Both the position numbers and the translations under genes were made by a program. A stretch of 64,000 bases of DNA from Rhodospirillales bacterium (GTDB lineage Bacteria > Pseudomonadota > Alphaproteobacteria > Rhodospirillales > Casp-alpha2): assembly GCA_021775095.1 (NCBI GenBank), contig JAJFII010000035.1:27442-91441 (forward strand), read 5' to 3'. The notes under the pieces are model-generated. The model was not told where the DNA came from. It did not search any database and worked only from the letters and a program-made list of their open reading frames with translations. Each line of letters opens with the position of its first letter. Within the stretch, counting starts at the first letter, position 1. Positions 19,287-29,400 of this stretch are shown piece by piece.

Positions 19287-19600
19287 GGGAATCCCTTTAA
19301 CTTAATTCGTAATTTCTAACCGAGGCACGCAACTCATAATCCTATTTCTGATACAAAAATAGTCGCTTAATGAGAATTACTTCAAAACTTTAATCAATTG
19401 ATGCAAAAACTTAGACCTAGTGTACCTTTTTATACCAATAATTCGACGGCCAAATTACCGGAAAGGACGGGTCCAGATTTTAATTACATTTTAATTATGT
19501 ATTTAAATTATTAAATACATAAAAAAAATATACAATATGTCTTTTTCTTTGCCATTAAATGTACCATAACCCTCCTATTCGCCCCCGATACGGAAAAACC
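19287..19600. other. AT-rich divergent intergenic region between soeABC and cysDNC
   Basis: About 310 bp with no credible gene, clearly more AT-rich than its flanks, so it should contain promoters for both divergent operons. Features seen: a 10-bp palindrome atcaattgat at 19393-19402, an A-rich run at 19521-19528, and the perfect inverted repeat described separately. No convincing -35/-10 pair could be fixed by eye. Confidence 0.6.
19496..19521. promoter_or_regulatory. Perfect 11-bp inverted repeat upstream of cysD (candidate operator)
   Basis: The arms tatgtatttaa and ttaaatacata are exact reverse complements separated by atta. The site ends about 80 bp before the preferred cysD start. It sits in the shared regulatory spacer of a sulfur-oxidation and a sulfate-activation operon. 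All arm bases but two are A or T, so base composition alone makes such repeats more likely here. The repeat is seen; the operator role is inferred. Confidence 0.4.
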
Positions 19601-20395
19601 ATGGACCATTTAGACGCTATTGAGAGCAAAAGTATTTTCATTCTGCGGGAAGCCTTCAATCGGTTTGAACGCATTGGTATGTTATGGTCCCTAGGCAAGG
19701 ATTCCAATGTGATGATCTGGCTCGCAAAAAAAGCCTTTTTCGGCCATGTGCCGTTTCCCGTCATCCACATCGACACCGGCAAAAAATTTCCCGAAATGTA
19801 TACGTTTCGAGATCGATACACAAAAGAATGGGGCCTGGACCTGATGCGTGGGGACTGCCCGCCGATCGAGGAGATGGATCCCACGCTGCCGCCGGCTGCC
19901 CGCTCTGCGGCACGAAAAACAGCCGGCCTGAAGAGGTTTTTATCGGCGAATACTTTCCCCGGCATTCTTGCCGGCATCCGGCGCGATGAAGAAGGAACCC
20001 GTGCCAAGGAGCGGGTGTTCAGCCCGCGCGGTGAAAATGCCCAGTGGGATGTTCGCGATCAACCGCCGGAGTTTTGGGACCAATACAAAACCGATTTTCC
20101 GCCCGGCACCCATGTCCGAATCCATCCCCTGCTGCATTGGACAGAATTGGATATTTGGCGGTATATGCAACGCGAAAACATACCAGCCATTGATCTTTAT
20201 TTCGCAAAAAACGGCCAGCGTTACCGTTCGCTGGGAGATCAGGACATCACCTCGCCAGTCGCCAGTACGGCGTCGACCTTGGACGAAATCATTCAGGAAC
20301 TGAAAACCACGACCGTTGCTGAACGCAGTGGCCGCGCCATGGACCATGAAGCGGAAGACACCTTTGAGCGCCTTCGCGCCGATGGATATATGTAA
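19601..20395 (+). CDS. cysD: Sulfate adenylyltransferase small subunit CysD
   Basis: With the CysDN GTPase partner, CysD adenylylates sulfate to APS in assimilatory sulfate activation. The preferred ATG at 19601 gives the family-typical N-terminus [18 protein letters not shown] (264 residues); an upstream in-frame ATG at 19559 would add 14 residues. The ATP pyrophosphatase loop reads [14 protein letters not shown], the variant seen in a shorter CysD clade rather than the SGGKDS of the enterobacterial form. Downstream motifs [18 protein letters not shown] and [13 protein letters not shown] are typical. The stop is one base before the cysNC start, so the two are an operon with coupled translation. 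Confidence 0.93.
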   Translation: MDHLDAIESKSIFILREAFNRFERIGMLWSLGKDSNVMIWLAKKAFFGHVPFPVIHIDTGKKFPEMYTFRDRYTKEWGLDLMRGDCPPIEEMDPTLPPAARSAARKTAGLKRFLSANTFPGILAGIRRDEEGTRAKERVFSPRGENAQWDVRDQPPEFWDQYKTDFPPGTHVRIHPLLHWTELDIWRYMQRENIPAIDLYFAKNGQRYRSLGDQDITSPVASTASTLDEIIQELKTTTVAERSGRAMDHEAEDTFERLRADGYM

Positions 20396-20396
20396 G

Positions 20397-22259
20397 ATGG
20401 ACACAACAGCCCCATTGAAAATCGTCATTGTCGGCCACGTCGACCACGGAAAATCGACGGTAGTTGGCCGATTGTTCCATGATACCGGTGCCTTACCCGA
20501 CGGCCGGGTAGACGCCATCAGGGAAATGTGCAAAAAACGAGGCATGCCCTTTGAGTGGGCATTTGTCATGGATGCTCTGCAGGCGGAGCGTGACCAAGGC
20601 ATTACCATTGATATCTCGCAGGTATTCTTTCGTTCGGAAAAACGGCGTTATGTCCTGATTGACGCCCCGGGGCATCACGAATTTATCAAAAATATGGTTA
20701 CCGGCGCCGCCTCAGCGGATGCGGCGGTCCTGGTTGTCGACGCGGAACAGGGGGTCCGGGAGGAAACCCGACGGCACGCCTATTTGCTGCATTTGTTGGG
20801 GTTACGGCGGGTTGTCGTGGCGCTGTCTAAAATGGATTTGATCGACTATTCCCAATCCCGCTACGCCGAAGTTAAATCAGAGTGCCTGACCTACCTGACC
20901 CGGCTTGGCCTCGACCCAGAGCTTATCGAAGTGATCCCGGTATCGGGTCGTGACGGAGATAATATTGTCACCCCATCGCACGCCATGGACTGGTATCAGG
21001 GCCCGACCCTGCTGGCCCAACTTGACCGGATTGATGATCCCACCCCGGATCGGGATCTTCCCCTTCGGCTGCCCGTACAAGACGTTTATAAATTTGACAA
21101 ACGACGCATTGTTGCCGGACGCATTGAAAGTGGAACCTTAGCGGTTGGCGACAACTTGACGTTTTCGCCATCCAACAAGAGTGCGAAAATAAACTCCATT
21201 GAAACATGGAATACCGACAATGAACCAACCAGTGCCAGTGCCGGTTCATCGGTTGGCATCACGTTGGACCAGCAGATTTTTGTCGAACGGGGCGAAATCG
21301 CCAGTCATTTGGACGCCCCGCCATTTTTGACCAACATTTTCCGTGCCAAACTTTTTTGGCTCGGCAAATCATCGCTGAAAATCGGCAACAGGTATCGCCT
21401 GAAACTCAATACATCGAGCTATCTGGTTGAAGTTGAATCCATTGATAAAACCATCAATATCGACGATTTGGCTGAAACCGGCGGCGATCAGGTTGCCCGA
21501 TATGACGTTGGCGAAGTTATCTTTCGTTCCCGCGGCATCATGCCCGTCGACGCTTTTTCTGATAACCCCAACACCGGTCGATTTGTTTTGGTTGACGACG
21601 GGGAACTCGTCGGTGGCGGCCTCATAGATACGGATGGGTTTACCAATCAACGGCAGCGCGTCGGTGTGCGGTCGCAAAACATAGATACCCATGTGCACGG
21701 TGTTGATTTGGACCAGCGCTGGCACGTCAATGGGCACAAAAGCGGTATTGTTTGGATTACCGGATTACCGGGGTCCGGGAAAACAACCTTGTCCTTCGGT
21801 CTTGAAAAAATGCTCTTTGACAACGGATATCAGGCCTACGTGCTCGATGGTGAAAACATTCGCCAACACCTGTCGGAAGATCTTAGCTTTTCACCAGAGG
21901 ACCGGACAGAAAACATTCGCCGCGTCGGTCAATCCGCACGCCTGTTCGCAAACGCCGGAATGATTTCGATAACCGCCTTCATCTCACCTTACCGGAATGA
22001 CCGCGACCGGGTTCGCGCCCTAGCGCCCAATCAGTTTCACGAAATTTATCTAAATGCACCGATTGATGTTTGCGAGGCGCGTGACACCAGTGGTTCCTAC
22101 AAAAAGGCCCGACGGGGAGAAATTGCCGATTTCACGGGGGTCTCGGCCCCCTATGAAATACCCGTTGCACCGGAACTGGTGATCGATACCGTTCATTTGA
22201 CGGTCGAGCAAAGCCTGGAGAATTTATTGAACTACGTACGGAAAACCTTTTCGCGCTGA
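20397..22259 (+). CDS. cysNC: Bifunctional sulfate adenylyltransferase GTPase / APS kinase CysNC
   Basis: 620 residues from the ATG at 20397; a longer open frame to 20316 lies inside cysD and is rejected. The N-terminal CysN GTPase has G1 GHVDHGKST near residue 13, DAPGH, and SKMD in place of NKxD, followed by EF-Tu-like beta-barrel domains. The C-terminal CysC kinase starts near residue 450 with the P-loop GLPGSGKTT and has the typical [11 protein letters not shown] and [17 protein letters not shown] segments. The fused enzyme makes APS (with CysD) and then PAPS. CysNC fusions are common in proteobacteria. Both halves look intact. Confidence 0.95.
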   Translation: MDTTAPLKIVIVGHVDHGKSTVVGRLFHDTGALPDGRVDAIREMCKKRGMPFEWAFVMDALQAERDQGITIDISQVFFRSEKRRYVLIDAPGHHEFIKNMVTGAASADAAVLVVDAEQGVREETRRHAYLLHLLGLRRVVVALSKMDLIDYSQSRYAEVKSECLTYLTRLGLDPELIEVIPVSGRDGDNIVTPSHAMDWYQGPTLLAQLDRIDDPTPDRDLPLRLPVQDVYKFDKRRIVAGRIESGTLAVGDNLTFSPSNKSAKINSIETWNTDNEPTSASAGSSVGITLDQQIFVERGEIASHLDAPPFLTNIFRAKLFWLGKSSLKIGNRYRLKLNTSSYLVEVESIDKTINIDDLAETGGDQVARYDVGEVIFRSRGIMPVDAFSDNPNTGRFVLVDDGELVGGGLIDTDGFTNQRQRVGVRSQNIDTHVHGVDLDQRWHVNGHKSGIVWITGLPGSGKTTLSFGLEKMLFDNGYQAYVLDGENIRQHLSEDLSFSPEDRTENIRRVGQSARLFANAGMISITAFISPYRNDRDRVRALAPNQFHEIYLNAPIDVCEARDTSGSYKKARRGEIADFTGVSAPYEIPVAPELVIDTVHLTVEQSLENLLNYVRKTFSR

Positions 22260-22321
22260 TTAAGCGCATTTCCAGGCGAACAGGGCGCACTCTTACCCCA
22301 GCCCTTTATTTCGGGACGGGT

Positions 22322-22344
22322 GTATCGGGTAAGACCCGCGATAC
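22322..22344 (+). terminator. Weak hairpin downstream of cysNC
   Basis: The arms gtatcgggt and acc-cg-cgatac form an imperfect hairpin with a 2-nt bulge in the spacer between the convergent cysNC and ctpA genes. Only a short tgtttc follows on the plus strand, so intrinsic termination is possible but not well supported. Confidence 0.25.
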
Positions 22345-22453
22345 TGTTTCGCCATAAAAGAACAGAGCCTTTGGTGAATTTTGGGCTTGCCGAACCCTGC
22401 ATCACCGACAATTTGCCTTCTGCACAGCCCGATTTTATGCGGGACCGCTGCTG

Positions 22454-23953
22454 TTACATACGTTTTTGTATGGTATGTTGGGCAAGGAACTTTGACGTCG
22501 AGCCGGCATGAAGAAACGCAATGGCGCATCCCAATTCCCGATCCTTTAATTCGCCGATTTCCGCGCAGGCACTCAGGGGAACAATCAATTGCCGTGTATG
22601 TGTTGCAGTCGAACCCGCCGGCAGGGCATGGGGCAAATCTGCCTCTTTGCGGGTTATCACGTCATTTTCTTCCGTGCTTTCTTCTGGCTGAAGGAGCACA
22701 TCGGGCGTCACGCCACGGGCCTGCAGGGTTTCGCCATCCGGTCCATAATAGAGAGCCGTCGTCAACCGCAGGGCCCCTTCAATGGGGAGAGGAATAATGG
22801 TTTGCACCGAACCTTTACCAAAGGATTGAGTTCCGAAAACCGTTGCCCGTTTATGAAACTTCAGGGCACTGGCAACAATTTCCGATGCAGACGCACTGCC
22901 GCCATTAATCAAGACCACCATGGGCAGGCCATTGGCCAGGTCCCCGTCTTCTGCCGTATAAGCCGACGACGATTGAGGAGTGCGCCCGCGCACCGTAACA
23001 ATTTCCCCGGCGTTCAAAAAGGAATCGCTTAAAATTATCGATTGATCGAGTAACCCGCCAGGATTGTTTCGCAAGTCCAAAACAATACCCGCAGGTTCCC
23101 GACCGTATTCGGCCCGCATGGCGGCGAACGCCTTAATCACGCCGCCTTCCATGCGCTCAGAAAACCGCGATACCCGGATGTATCCGATATCGCCTTCCAT
23201 GTGCCAACGTACGGCACGCACTTGAATTATCGCCCTTGTTAAGGTGACAGAAAAATCCACAACCCCCTTGCGGCGGACCTTCAGTTCAATATCTGTACCG
23301 GGTTTTCCGCGCATATGACGAACGGCTTCCGCCAGGGTTTTACCCAATATGGGATCCTGGTCCACATGGGTGATTAAATCGCCAGGTTTCAGATCGCTCC
23401 GTGATGCGGGAGTGTCTTCAATGGGTGAGACAACTTTAACCAAGCCTTCTTCCATCGTAACCTCGATGCCCAGGCCCCCGAACTCACCCTTAGTTTGCAC
23501 AAAACTTTCCCGGAATTCGTCTCGGTTCATATAGGAGGTATGTGGGTCGAGGGACGCCGTTAACGCATCAAGGGCCGTTTCGACCAGCAGGTCCGGGGCA
23601 GTGGAACCCACCGTAAACTTCGCGTTTTCAATTCCCAGAATTGCCGCGTCAATCAGTTCCGCGTCGGGCACGGCACGCACATAGCGCGCCCGCAGGCGCT
23701 TATATGCAAACCGAAAATAGTCCAACTTCTCGTCGTCCTCATCGCTCGCATAGGTTTTATAAACTTGCTCAAACCGATTGAATTCACGCTCAGCCTCCTC
23801 AGGCAGGGAGGAGCCGGCCCCAACGATACTGAGGACTTTCGAAAGCGGGCTTGCCGGGTCCGTACAGCCACTTAAACCCGACAGCAGAACGAGCGAAAAA
23901 AGCATTGCAACGCAAAGTAAAAGGGATCCCGGTGATTTGGCCCAGCGTTTCAC
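22454..23953 (-). CDS. ctpA: S41 C-terminal processing protease, lipoprotein
   Basis: 499 residues from a GTG start at 23953. A lipoprotein signal ends in the lipobox LSGC with Cys30 as the predicted acylated residue, so the enzyme should be membrane-attached and periplasmic. A PDZ domain (GGLGIEVTMEEGLVKVVSP, then LKPGDLITHVD) precedes the S41 catalytic domain, which has LDLRNNPGGLLDQ, the nucleophile region GGSASASEIVASAL and the catalytic-lysine region FGKGSVQTIIPL. Such proteases trim C-termini of periplasmic substrates. It follows the DHH phosphoesterase gene by 21 bp on the same strand. A run of acidic residues before the core is unremarkable. Confidence 0.92.
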   Translation of the reverse strand: MKRWAKSPGSLLLCVAMLFSLVLLSGLSGCTDPASPLSKVLSIVGAGSSLPEEAEREFNRFEQVYKTYASDEDDEKLDYFRFAYKRLRARYVRAVPDAELIDAAILGIENAKFTVGSTAPDLLVETALDALTASLDPHTSYMNRDEFRESFVQTKGEFGGLGIEVTMEEGLVKVVSPIEDTPASRSDLKPGDLITHVDQDPILGKTLAEAVRHMRGKPGTDIELKVRRKGVVDFSVTLTRAIIQVRAVRWHMEGDIGYIRVSRFSERMEGGVIKAFAAMRAEYGREPAGIVLDLRNNPGGLLDQSIILSDSFLNAGEIVTVRGRTPQSSSAYTAEDGDLANGLPMVVLINGGSASASEIVASALKFHKRATVFGTQSFGKGSVQTIIPLPIEGALRLTTALYYGPDGETLQARGVTPDVLLQPEESTEENDVITRKEADLPHALPAGSTATHTRQLIVPLSACAEIGELKDRELGCAIAFLHAGSTSKFLAQHTIQKRM

Positions 23954-23974
23954 TGCTCGTTCGCGATCACGTGA

Positions 23975-24913
23975 TTAACCATCCGCTGTAATTTTTTCCA
24001 CAAGTTCCGCTAGGACGGCAGCCGATTCGTCATTTTCCACCTGACAGGTTCCCGCATTCACATGTCCGCCGCCGCCGTACTGCAGCATCAATTCACCAAT
24101 ATCGGTTTTCGATGTTCGGGTGACGATTGACTTTCCAGTGGCGAATACGGTGTTCAGTTTATTTAATCCCCACAACACATGGATTGAAATATTGCATTCC
24201 GGATGAAGGGCATAAATCATAAACCGGTTGCCGGCAAAAATCATTTCTTCTTCCCGTAGGTCAAGGACAATCAAATTACCATGAATTGTTGAGCAGCGTT
24301 CGACCTGATCCCTGAATTTCACTTCATGTTCACGATAAAGTTCGACCCGTTCCTGAACATCCGGTAACGCCAGAATTTCGTCGATCTCATGTTCGCGACA
24401 ATAATCAATCAATTGCATCATCAATTGATAATTGGAAACCCGAAATTCCCTGAATCGGCCAAGCCCGGTACGCGAATCCATCAGATAATTCATCAACACC
24501 CAATCCGTCGGATTAAGGATTTCATCCTTCGAATATTGGGCCGAATCGCCCTTATCGACGGCGTCCATCATCTCTTCAGAAATGGTTGGAAATTTCTCTT
24601 TGCCGCCATAATAATTGTAAACAACACGGGCTGCAGACGGAGCATGGGCTTCAATGATATAGTTCTCCGGTCGATCTTCGACGCGCGAAATTTCACTGGA
24701 GTGATGATCGAATGCCAAATGGACCCCCGGAACATATGGCAAGTTGGTGGTAATATCACTATCGGAAATCAGGATCGTCCCATCTTGCATATCCTTTGGA
24801 TGGACAAACTTGATATCGTCTATCAAATCGAGCTCTTTTAATAAGACAGCACAAACCAAACCATCAAAATCACTCCGGGTGACTAATCGAAATTTCTTAC
24901 CACTATCGTTCAT
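23975..24913 (-). CDS. DHH-family phosphoesterase
   Basis: 312 residues from the ATG at 24913 (MNDSGKKFRLVTRSDFDG), chosen because AAGGGA lies about 10 bases upstream; an in-frame start 12 codons earlier is less likely. Metal-binding motifs of the DHH superfamily are present: SDFDG near the N-terminus, SDSD, DHHSSE, and GGGGHVNAGTC of the DHHA1 substrate domain. Relatives cleave short oligonucleotides, cyclic dinucleotides or polyphosphate; the exact substrate cannot be read from the sequence. It lies between ctaA and ctpA on the same strand. Intact and of normal length. Confidence 0.88.
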   Translation of the reverse strand: MNDSGKKFRLVTRSDFDGLVCAVLLKELDLIDDIKFVHPKDMQDGTILISDSDITTNLPYVPGVHLAFDHHSSEISRVEDRPENYIIEAHAPSAARVVYNYYGGKEKFPTISEEMMDAVDKGDSAQYSKDEILNPTDWVLMNYLMDSRTGLGRFREFRVSNYQLMMQLIDYCREHEIDEILALPDVQERVELYREHEVKFRDQVERCSTIHGNLIVLDLREEEMIFAGNRFMIYALHPECNISIHVLWGLNKLNTVFATGKSIVTRTSKTDIGELMLQYGGGGHVNAGTCQVENDESAAVLAELVEKITADG

Positions 24914-25063
24914 GCCTGCATCCCTTCTTATTAATATTTTGGAGTTCACCCCGGGCGGGGATTGTTCCCTATCGTAGTCTATCGCAACAAACCCGATACC
25001 GAAAGCGTACTTGCCCGCATATCGCCATCTGCCTTTTGCAGCATAATTGTTGAAATTTACAGC

Positions 25064-26131
25064 TCAAGAACTTTTTATTCGATACGCCCTGCAGGGGTTC
25101 TGCATATCAAAGGCAACCCAGGTCGCCAAACCCAATAAAACAATGGCACCGGCTTGATGCAAAGCGGCGAAAATGAGCGGCACGACGAGCAGCAGGGTGG
25201 TGATTCCCAGGCCCGCCTGCAGACAGACCATCGCCGCAAACCAGCTCATCCGTCGTTTCCATGGGGCAGCAACCGTCGCGCGCAGGGTACTCACCCAAAA
25301 CCATAGGATGAAGGCAAAGGTCACCATCGCCAAAAGTCGATGGTCAAATTGTACCGTTATGTGGTTCTCAAAAAAGTTAAGATGAAGCGGCTGCAGGTCG
25401 AACAGGCCATCTGGAACAACCTCACCGTCCATAAGGGGAAACGTGTTATAACTCAAACCGGCGTCTAATCCGGCGACAAGCGCACCGGAAAATGCGGTGA
25501 GGAACACCAGAATCACGGCGCATCGGCTGAAGTAACATAAATGTCGCAGCCCGTGCTGATAAACGGTTGGGCCGTGCCAATACCGTAACCCCAGCCAGAG
25601 AAGCCATGAAAACAGGGCCATTGCCAGGAGGAGATGGGCGGCAAGGCGGTATTGACTAACATCGGGACGGTCAACGAGGCCGCTTTTGACCATATACCAC
25701 CCCAATCCCCCTTGAACTCCACCCAATACAAGCAAGCCGGCAAGTGAAAGCGCCCGACGTCCACCAACCCAACCCAGAACAAGAAAAACCAAAAAGGGAA
25801 CGAAAAAGGCAACACCAATCACCCGTCCCCATAACCGGTGCAAAAATTCCAGCCAGAAAATACCCTTAAATTCCAACGCCGTCATATGAGTGTTAATTTT
25901 TAAAAACTCAGGCGTTTGTTGGTATTTTTCAAATATTCGATTCCATTCGGCATCCGAAAAGGGCGGTAACCAGCCGGTGAACGGACGCCATTCTACGATC
26001 GATAGTCCGGAATCCGTCAACCGGGTAACGCCGCCCAGGACAACCATCAAAAACACCATAAAAGCGACAGAAAATAACCATTTGGCGACCCAACGATCAC
26101 GCTGGTTAATTGATGTGTCATGAACTGTCAT
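25064..26131 (-). CDS. ctaA: Heme A synthase (Cox15/CtaA type)
   Basis: 355 residues from ATG 26131, preceded by GGACGGA; an alternative TTG start lies nine codons upstream. About eight membrane helices. Diagnostic alphaproteobacterial/mitochondrial Cox15 motifs are visible: VVLGGVTRLTDSGLSIVEW near the N-terminus, EFKGIFWLEFLHRLWGR with a heme-ligand histidine, and FDHRLLA later in the protein. The enzyme oxidises heme O to heme A for aa3-type cytochrome oxidase, so the host is an aerobic respirer. No cytochrome oxidase genes are nearby. It precedes the DHH and ctpA genes on the same strand. Confidence 0.95.
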   Translation of the reverse strand: MTVHDTSINQRDRWVAKWLFSVAFMVFLMVVLGGVTRLTDSGLSIVEWRPFTGWLPPFSDAEWNRIFEKYQQTPEFLKINTHMTALEFKGIFWLEFLHRLWGRVIGVAFFVPFLVFLVLGWVGGRRALSLAGLLVLGGVQGGLGWYMVKSGLVDRPDVSQYRLAAHLLLAMALFSWLLWLGLRYWHGPTVYQHGLRHLCYFSRCAVILVFLTAFSGALVAGLDAGLSYNTFPLMDGEVVPDGLFDLQPLHLNFFENHITVQFDHRLLAMVTFAFILWFWVSTLRATVAAPWKRRMSWFAAMVCLQAGLGITTLLLVVPLIFAALHQAGAIVLLGLATWVAFDMQNPCRAYRIKSS

Positions 26132-26416
26132 AGGTCCGTCCGCAGCCGTCTTAGTCAAAAAAATTCACTCACAGGAAACCTGATTCACCCTGACGGTTCA
26201 ACGAATTTCAATTTGCACCCCATACCCAGGGCCGCAGCGAAACGCCCAAGCGATGATCTGGGGAGTTCCTGGTTCGACATTATTGCGACACTTAACTCAG
26301 TTTTTTTCACGTATTACCTGCGACTGGCTTACCTGCGACTGGCGACAATACCAGACAAAAAAGCCTTTGCTGATACAGACACCTTCGGTCCGATGACGGC
26401 CGTTTCCCCTTAACAA
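26132..26416. other. Spacer between the coiled-coil gene and ctaA
   Basis: 285 bp without a credible gene. It contains a short imperfect direct repeat, acctgcgactggc, twice in tandem near 26316-26343, and a T-run at 26300-26306. It probably carries the ctaA promoter. I see no clear terminator hairpin. Confidence 0.5.
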
Positions 26417-29400
26417 TTAAATATCGCGGCCCAGGGCCCGCGCCAATAACATATAGACCTTGCCCACATCCGAAGACATAAAGGTTTGGGTTAGCGCACT
26501 GCCCTGATCTCTTTTGCTGGCTTCGTCCAGCAGCGTCTCAAATTCCTGCAGATAGCGGCTTACATAATCTCTGAATTCCGTGTCACTCTGATATTTATCA
26601 CGAATGACCGTTAGCTTGGCTTTTTCGCGGAAACCTAACATTTTTCGGACAAACACGCCGCGCTCACCCTTATTAAATCGCCGCCAATCCTCCTCGGTAA
26701 CCGTGGTTTCCAAAACCCGGTTCATGTCGACGGCAAGGGATTGTAACCGTTCCGATATAAAAGCCGACTGATGCATGAAATTATCAAGGCCGACTTCGTT
26801 TCGGCGTTGTTTAAGAGCTTCAATGAGGGCCTTGGCTTCGTTGGCAACTTCACGCATCTCGCTGGTCCGGCGCTCCAGCAATTGCGAAGCATCACTGGCG
26901 CGCTCCACCACCTGGCCGGTGGTTTCATTCAAGGCATTGGAATGGGTTCGAACCTGTTGATCCCATGCCGCAACTTTATTCATCGCGGCGTCAGTCGTTG
27001 ACGAGAGTTCCGTAGACCTTCGGCCCAAGGCACCACCCAATTGTTCAAGACCCTGTTCCGCCTGTTGATAGGTCGTCGACAGACTATACAGTTGTCGCCT
27101 CAGGCCCTCGGTCAGGTTCTCGATTTGGGTTACCACGTTTTCCGCGTTGGTCCCTGCGTCTTGCGCCTGATGGCGAAATGCCTCGGTAATTTTGTTTAAT
27201 TTCTGGGTATTGGATTCAACCGTTACCGATGCTTCGCCGGCCCGCTGGCTAATGGCTTCACCGACCCGCGACAAACGGGCCACGGATTCTTCCGCCGAAT
27301 TCGCGAGCAGCTGATTTTGCAAACCAATCGACTGGCCCGCTTCTTCCAGGTTAATCGTCGCCTTGTTCGATACACCTGCAAGTTCCTGGTAATTTTTCCT
27401 GAGATCGTTGCCAACTTCTTTCAAATTATTAATCGACCGCGATGACATTATATCCAACTCATCATACTGGCCCCGCAAGGACGTGGCGATTTGCTGAACG
27501 TCATTTGATAGGCCATGGGACGCACTTGAAACTTCATCGGAGTGGCGACTTAGGGCATCTGTCACAACCGCGATCAACTGGGTCGCGTTGTCGGCGGTCT
27601 GCGTCAAATCATGGGAACGCTCGTGCAGGCTGTCGCTTGTCCGCGCGAGATTGGCAACAGCATCCGAGGAAACAGTAGCCAAATCCGTCGCTTCTTTGTG
27701 CAGGGAATCAGAAAATGCCTGCACATGTGTCGACGCTGCATTGTAAGCCGACGTCAAATCCTGGGAACTGCGGTGGAGCAAGTTGCCGACGTCGTCGAAC
27801 TGGACTCTGGCTTGGCCAAGTGACCCTTCCAGCTCACCGATATGTCCCTTCAGGGAACTGGCAATTCCGTCGAGATTTGAGGCAGCGCGATTGGAGGCTG
27901 ATGTGGCTTTTTCAACGTGCTCCTGCATGGAGGTCGAAACTTCGGTAATTCTTTGCACGGCTGTCTCAGAGGTTTCGTTCACCTGATCTTGAGTTTCCTT
28001 TGACAGGCCCGTGAGCTCAAATAAAGCCTTCGATATGGTTCCATCGATGCGAGCCTGGGTTTGCGCCGTCAGATGAGCCACTTCACGGCTGATGTTTTCT
28101 GTTGATTCCTTTAAATGGGCTTGCGTGTGGGCCGTAACCGTTACGACCTCTTGGGTCGCCGTATCAGCCGTGGTTTTGAGATGGGACTGTGTCGATGCGG
28201 AGAGGTCAGATATCGTCGCCGATGCGACGGCCGCCGTATCAACGACTTGCTTTTGAACGTCACTTGAAAGCTCTGATATTTTTTCTGTCGCTTTATCGGC
28301 CGTGTAGGTCACCTGCTCCGAACTCGCCTGCAGATCGAGGGTTACCCGATCCAGGTTTTCAACGGCACCGCCTGATACCATATCGAGTTCCTGGGCCGTT
28401 CCCCGAAGCCTTTCGCCGGCCTGGCTCAGCCGCAGGGTTGACTGATCGGTCATATCCTCAAGTTCCATAGATCTGATCTTGTAAATGTCGCCGATCATAT
28501 CCATTTGCTCGCGGGCCCGGTCGGACGCGGTTTTTAATTCACCTACCTGGCCCATCATGACCTCGGTTACTAAGGACAAAAGCTGCGCCGCCCGATCCGC
28601 ACCGGCGGAAAGATTTTGGGTATTTTCATCAAAATGGCTGCGCGCCTGGTCCAGGTCGTCGACCGCCGTATTGCTGGCTCCCGTAAGCGCAACGACACTA
28701 CCTCTCAGGACGTCGGTCATTTGCCTGACTTTACCAGACGCGGAATCCGACGACGTCATCAGTTCTGTCAAAGTTTCCTGCATCTGGTCACTGACCGCAT
28801 GCATTCGTTTTTCAGTTCTGTCGGAATAATTTTCAATGTCCTCCGTCCGGCTTCTCAACACCGTACCGGCATCGATCATCATTTTTGCCGCGCGTGACGA
28901 CAAATCGGCCAGATGTGCGGCGCGCGTATCCAGTACCCGTGCAACCTGGGCTACTTTTTCGACTGCATCGGATGACACATGGGTCAACTCCAAGGATTGA
29001 GATTGAACGGTGGCACCCAGGTCCTGCAGGCGCGAAGTTGTTCCTTCCGAAGAGTTGCCCAGTTCAACGATTTGAGCTTGCAATTCATTTACGATATCTG
29101 AGGTGCGCTCCGACGCCCGGTCAATTTCACCATTCGCCAGGCCAAGCGCACGACTTGCCGCCAGAATTTCATTTACACCCTTTTCACTACTGAGTGAAAG
29201 AAACCGCGCCCGTTCAGACAATGTGTCTGAAACCGTCGACATTTGATCGACCGCCTGTTCGGTGGCACCGACCAAATCTTCTGCCCGCGATTTCAGTGAC
29301 TCGCCCGAAGCATCGATACGCAGAACGCTTTGGCTGGCAATGCGTGCCAGCACCTCGGCTTTCTCAGTGACCGTTTCGCCCACATCTGAGATCTCTCCAC

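Noticed and set aside
19393..19402. FNR/CRP-type site at atcaattgat
   Set aside because: The half sites are in the everted order and have no spacer, unlike TTGAT-N4-ATCAA.
26120..26413. 97-codon plus-strand frame between ctaA and the coiled-coil gene
   Set aside because: No ribosome site, no recognisable domain, and it contains a short direct repeat of spacer DNA.
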